Origin: Alphaproteobacteria bacterium
GTDB taxonomy: Bacteria; Pseudomonadota; Alphaproteobacteria; Sphingomonadales; Sphingomonadaceae
Assembly: GCA_018828205.1 (NCBI GenBank)
Contig: JAHJWA010000139.1
Span: forward strand, 1 to 5,137
Direction of reading: 5' to 3'
DNA: 5,137 nucleotides
Position numbers and translations under genes: made by a program. The notes beneath the pieces were generated by a model that was given only the letters and a program-made list of their open reading frames with translations, did no database searches and was not told where the DNA came from. This document shows positions 4,832 to 5,137 of this stretch, in pieces (the stretch's first letter is position 1; each line of letters opens with the position of its first letter).

Positions 4832-5137
4832 ATGGCCTGGGATGCGATTTTCGGCGCCGCCAATATGCTGGCGATGGTGATGTGGGCGGGGCTGATCCTG
4901 CTGCCGCGCTGGCCCGCGCTGCTTTCGGCGGTGCTCTATCTCGGGGTCGGGCTGCTGTGCCTCGCCTATGCCGCGCTGCTGATCGCCATCGTCTCGGGCG
5001 GGATCGACCCGGTCGGCGGGCAGGCGCCGGGAGTGGATTTCACCAGCATCGAGGGTATCCGCACGATCTTCGCCAGCGACGGCGGGGTGACCGTGGGCTG
5101 GATCCACTACCTCGCCTTCGACCTCTTCGTCGGCCTG
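4832..5137 (+). CDS. ABA4-like (DUF4281) integral membrane protein, 3' truncated by the window
   Basis: The first 102 codons are present and remain open to the window edge. The protein begins with a hydrophobic helix (about 5-24), a short PRWP turn, and a second long hydrophobic segment (about 29-54). A soluble loop (about 55-86) includes TSIEGIRTIFAS (71-82). The diagnostic stretch GWIHYLAFDLFVG (89-101) starts the next membrane segment. That stretch and the two-helix start match the ABA4-like family, named for Arabidopsis ABA DEFICIENT 4, which is required for neoxanthin formation. The bacterial homologues have no established function that I know of. Family members are about 140-150 residues, so roughly a third is missing. 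The gene follows the SDR gene after one base and shares its transcript. The family call is good; a carotenoid role is inference only. Confidence 0.85.
   Translation, partial: MAWDAIFGAANMLAMVMWAGLILLPRWPALLSAVLYLGVGLLCLAYAALLIAIVSGGIDPVGGQAPGVDFTSIEGIRTIFASDGGVTVGWIHYLAFDLFVGL

Noticed and set aside
4051..4863. 270-codon open frame on the - strand opposite the SDR gene
   Set aside because: It is the reverse-strand reading of a clear Rossmann-fold gene with no domain of its own.
1..5137. CRISPR array, insertion sequence, tRNA/rRNA or prophage
   Set aside because: No regularly spaced repeats, transposase motifs, cloverleaf-like or rRNA-like sequence were seen, and the window is nearly filled by recognisable protein genes.

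Overview
The window is GC-rich, compactly coded bacterial DNA, and every convincing gene lies on the + strand. Strong GC preference at third codon positions, very short gene junctions, a type 2 (alphaproteobacterial-style) dGTPase-like protein beginning MTLAPYAADP, and an SO2930-family cytochrome beside an ABA4-like membrane protein together suggest an alphaproteobacterium, most likely a sphingomonad (Erythrobacteraceae/Sphingomonadaceae). That placement is inference from gene content and style; there is no rRNA or other marker here.

Layout. (1) Positions 1-2094 hold a tightly coupled unit: the last 18 codons of an unidentified protein (possibly the parallel beta-helix protein that often precedes this cytochrome family), an exported diheme c-type cytochrome of the SO2930 family, and an alpha/beta hydrolase with an N-terminal membrane anchor. 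Both junctions are 4-nt stop/start overlaps (GTGA, then ATGA), so the three are almost certainly co-transcribed and translationally coupled. Their shared function is unknown; the parts suggest an envelope redox or hydrolytic process. (2) After an 85-bp gap with a small inverted repeat comes an aspartate/glutamate racemase-family protein (2180-2872) that starts at TTG behind a good Shine-Dalgarno. It keeps the second catalytic Cys but has Ala at the first acid/base position. (3) A 106-bp gap with two palindromic elements and a possible promoter leads to dgt (2979-4136), a dGTPase-like HD-domain phosphohydrolase. (4) dgt overlaps by 8 nt an atypical SDR / NAD(P)-binding protein (4129-4830). One base after that stop begins an ABA4-like (DUF4281) polytopic membrane protein, cut by the window end.

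How they work together: genes 1-3 look like one envelope operon, the racemase homologue may be transcribed alone, and dgt-SDR-ABA4-like form a second operon joining nucleotide housekeeping to a possible membrane or isoprenoid-related pair. I see no mobile element, CRISPR array, tRNA or rRNA, and no base-composition break suggesting recent transfer. No wholly new system is evident. The best leads are the racemase homologue with an altered active site, the uncharacterised cytochrome/hydrolase unit, and the SDR/ABA4-like pair.
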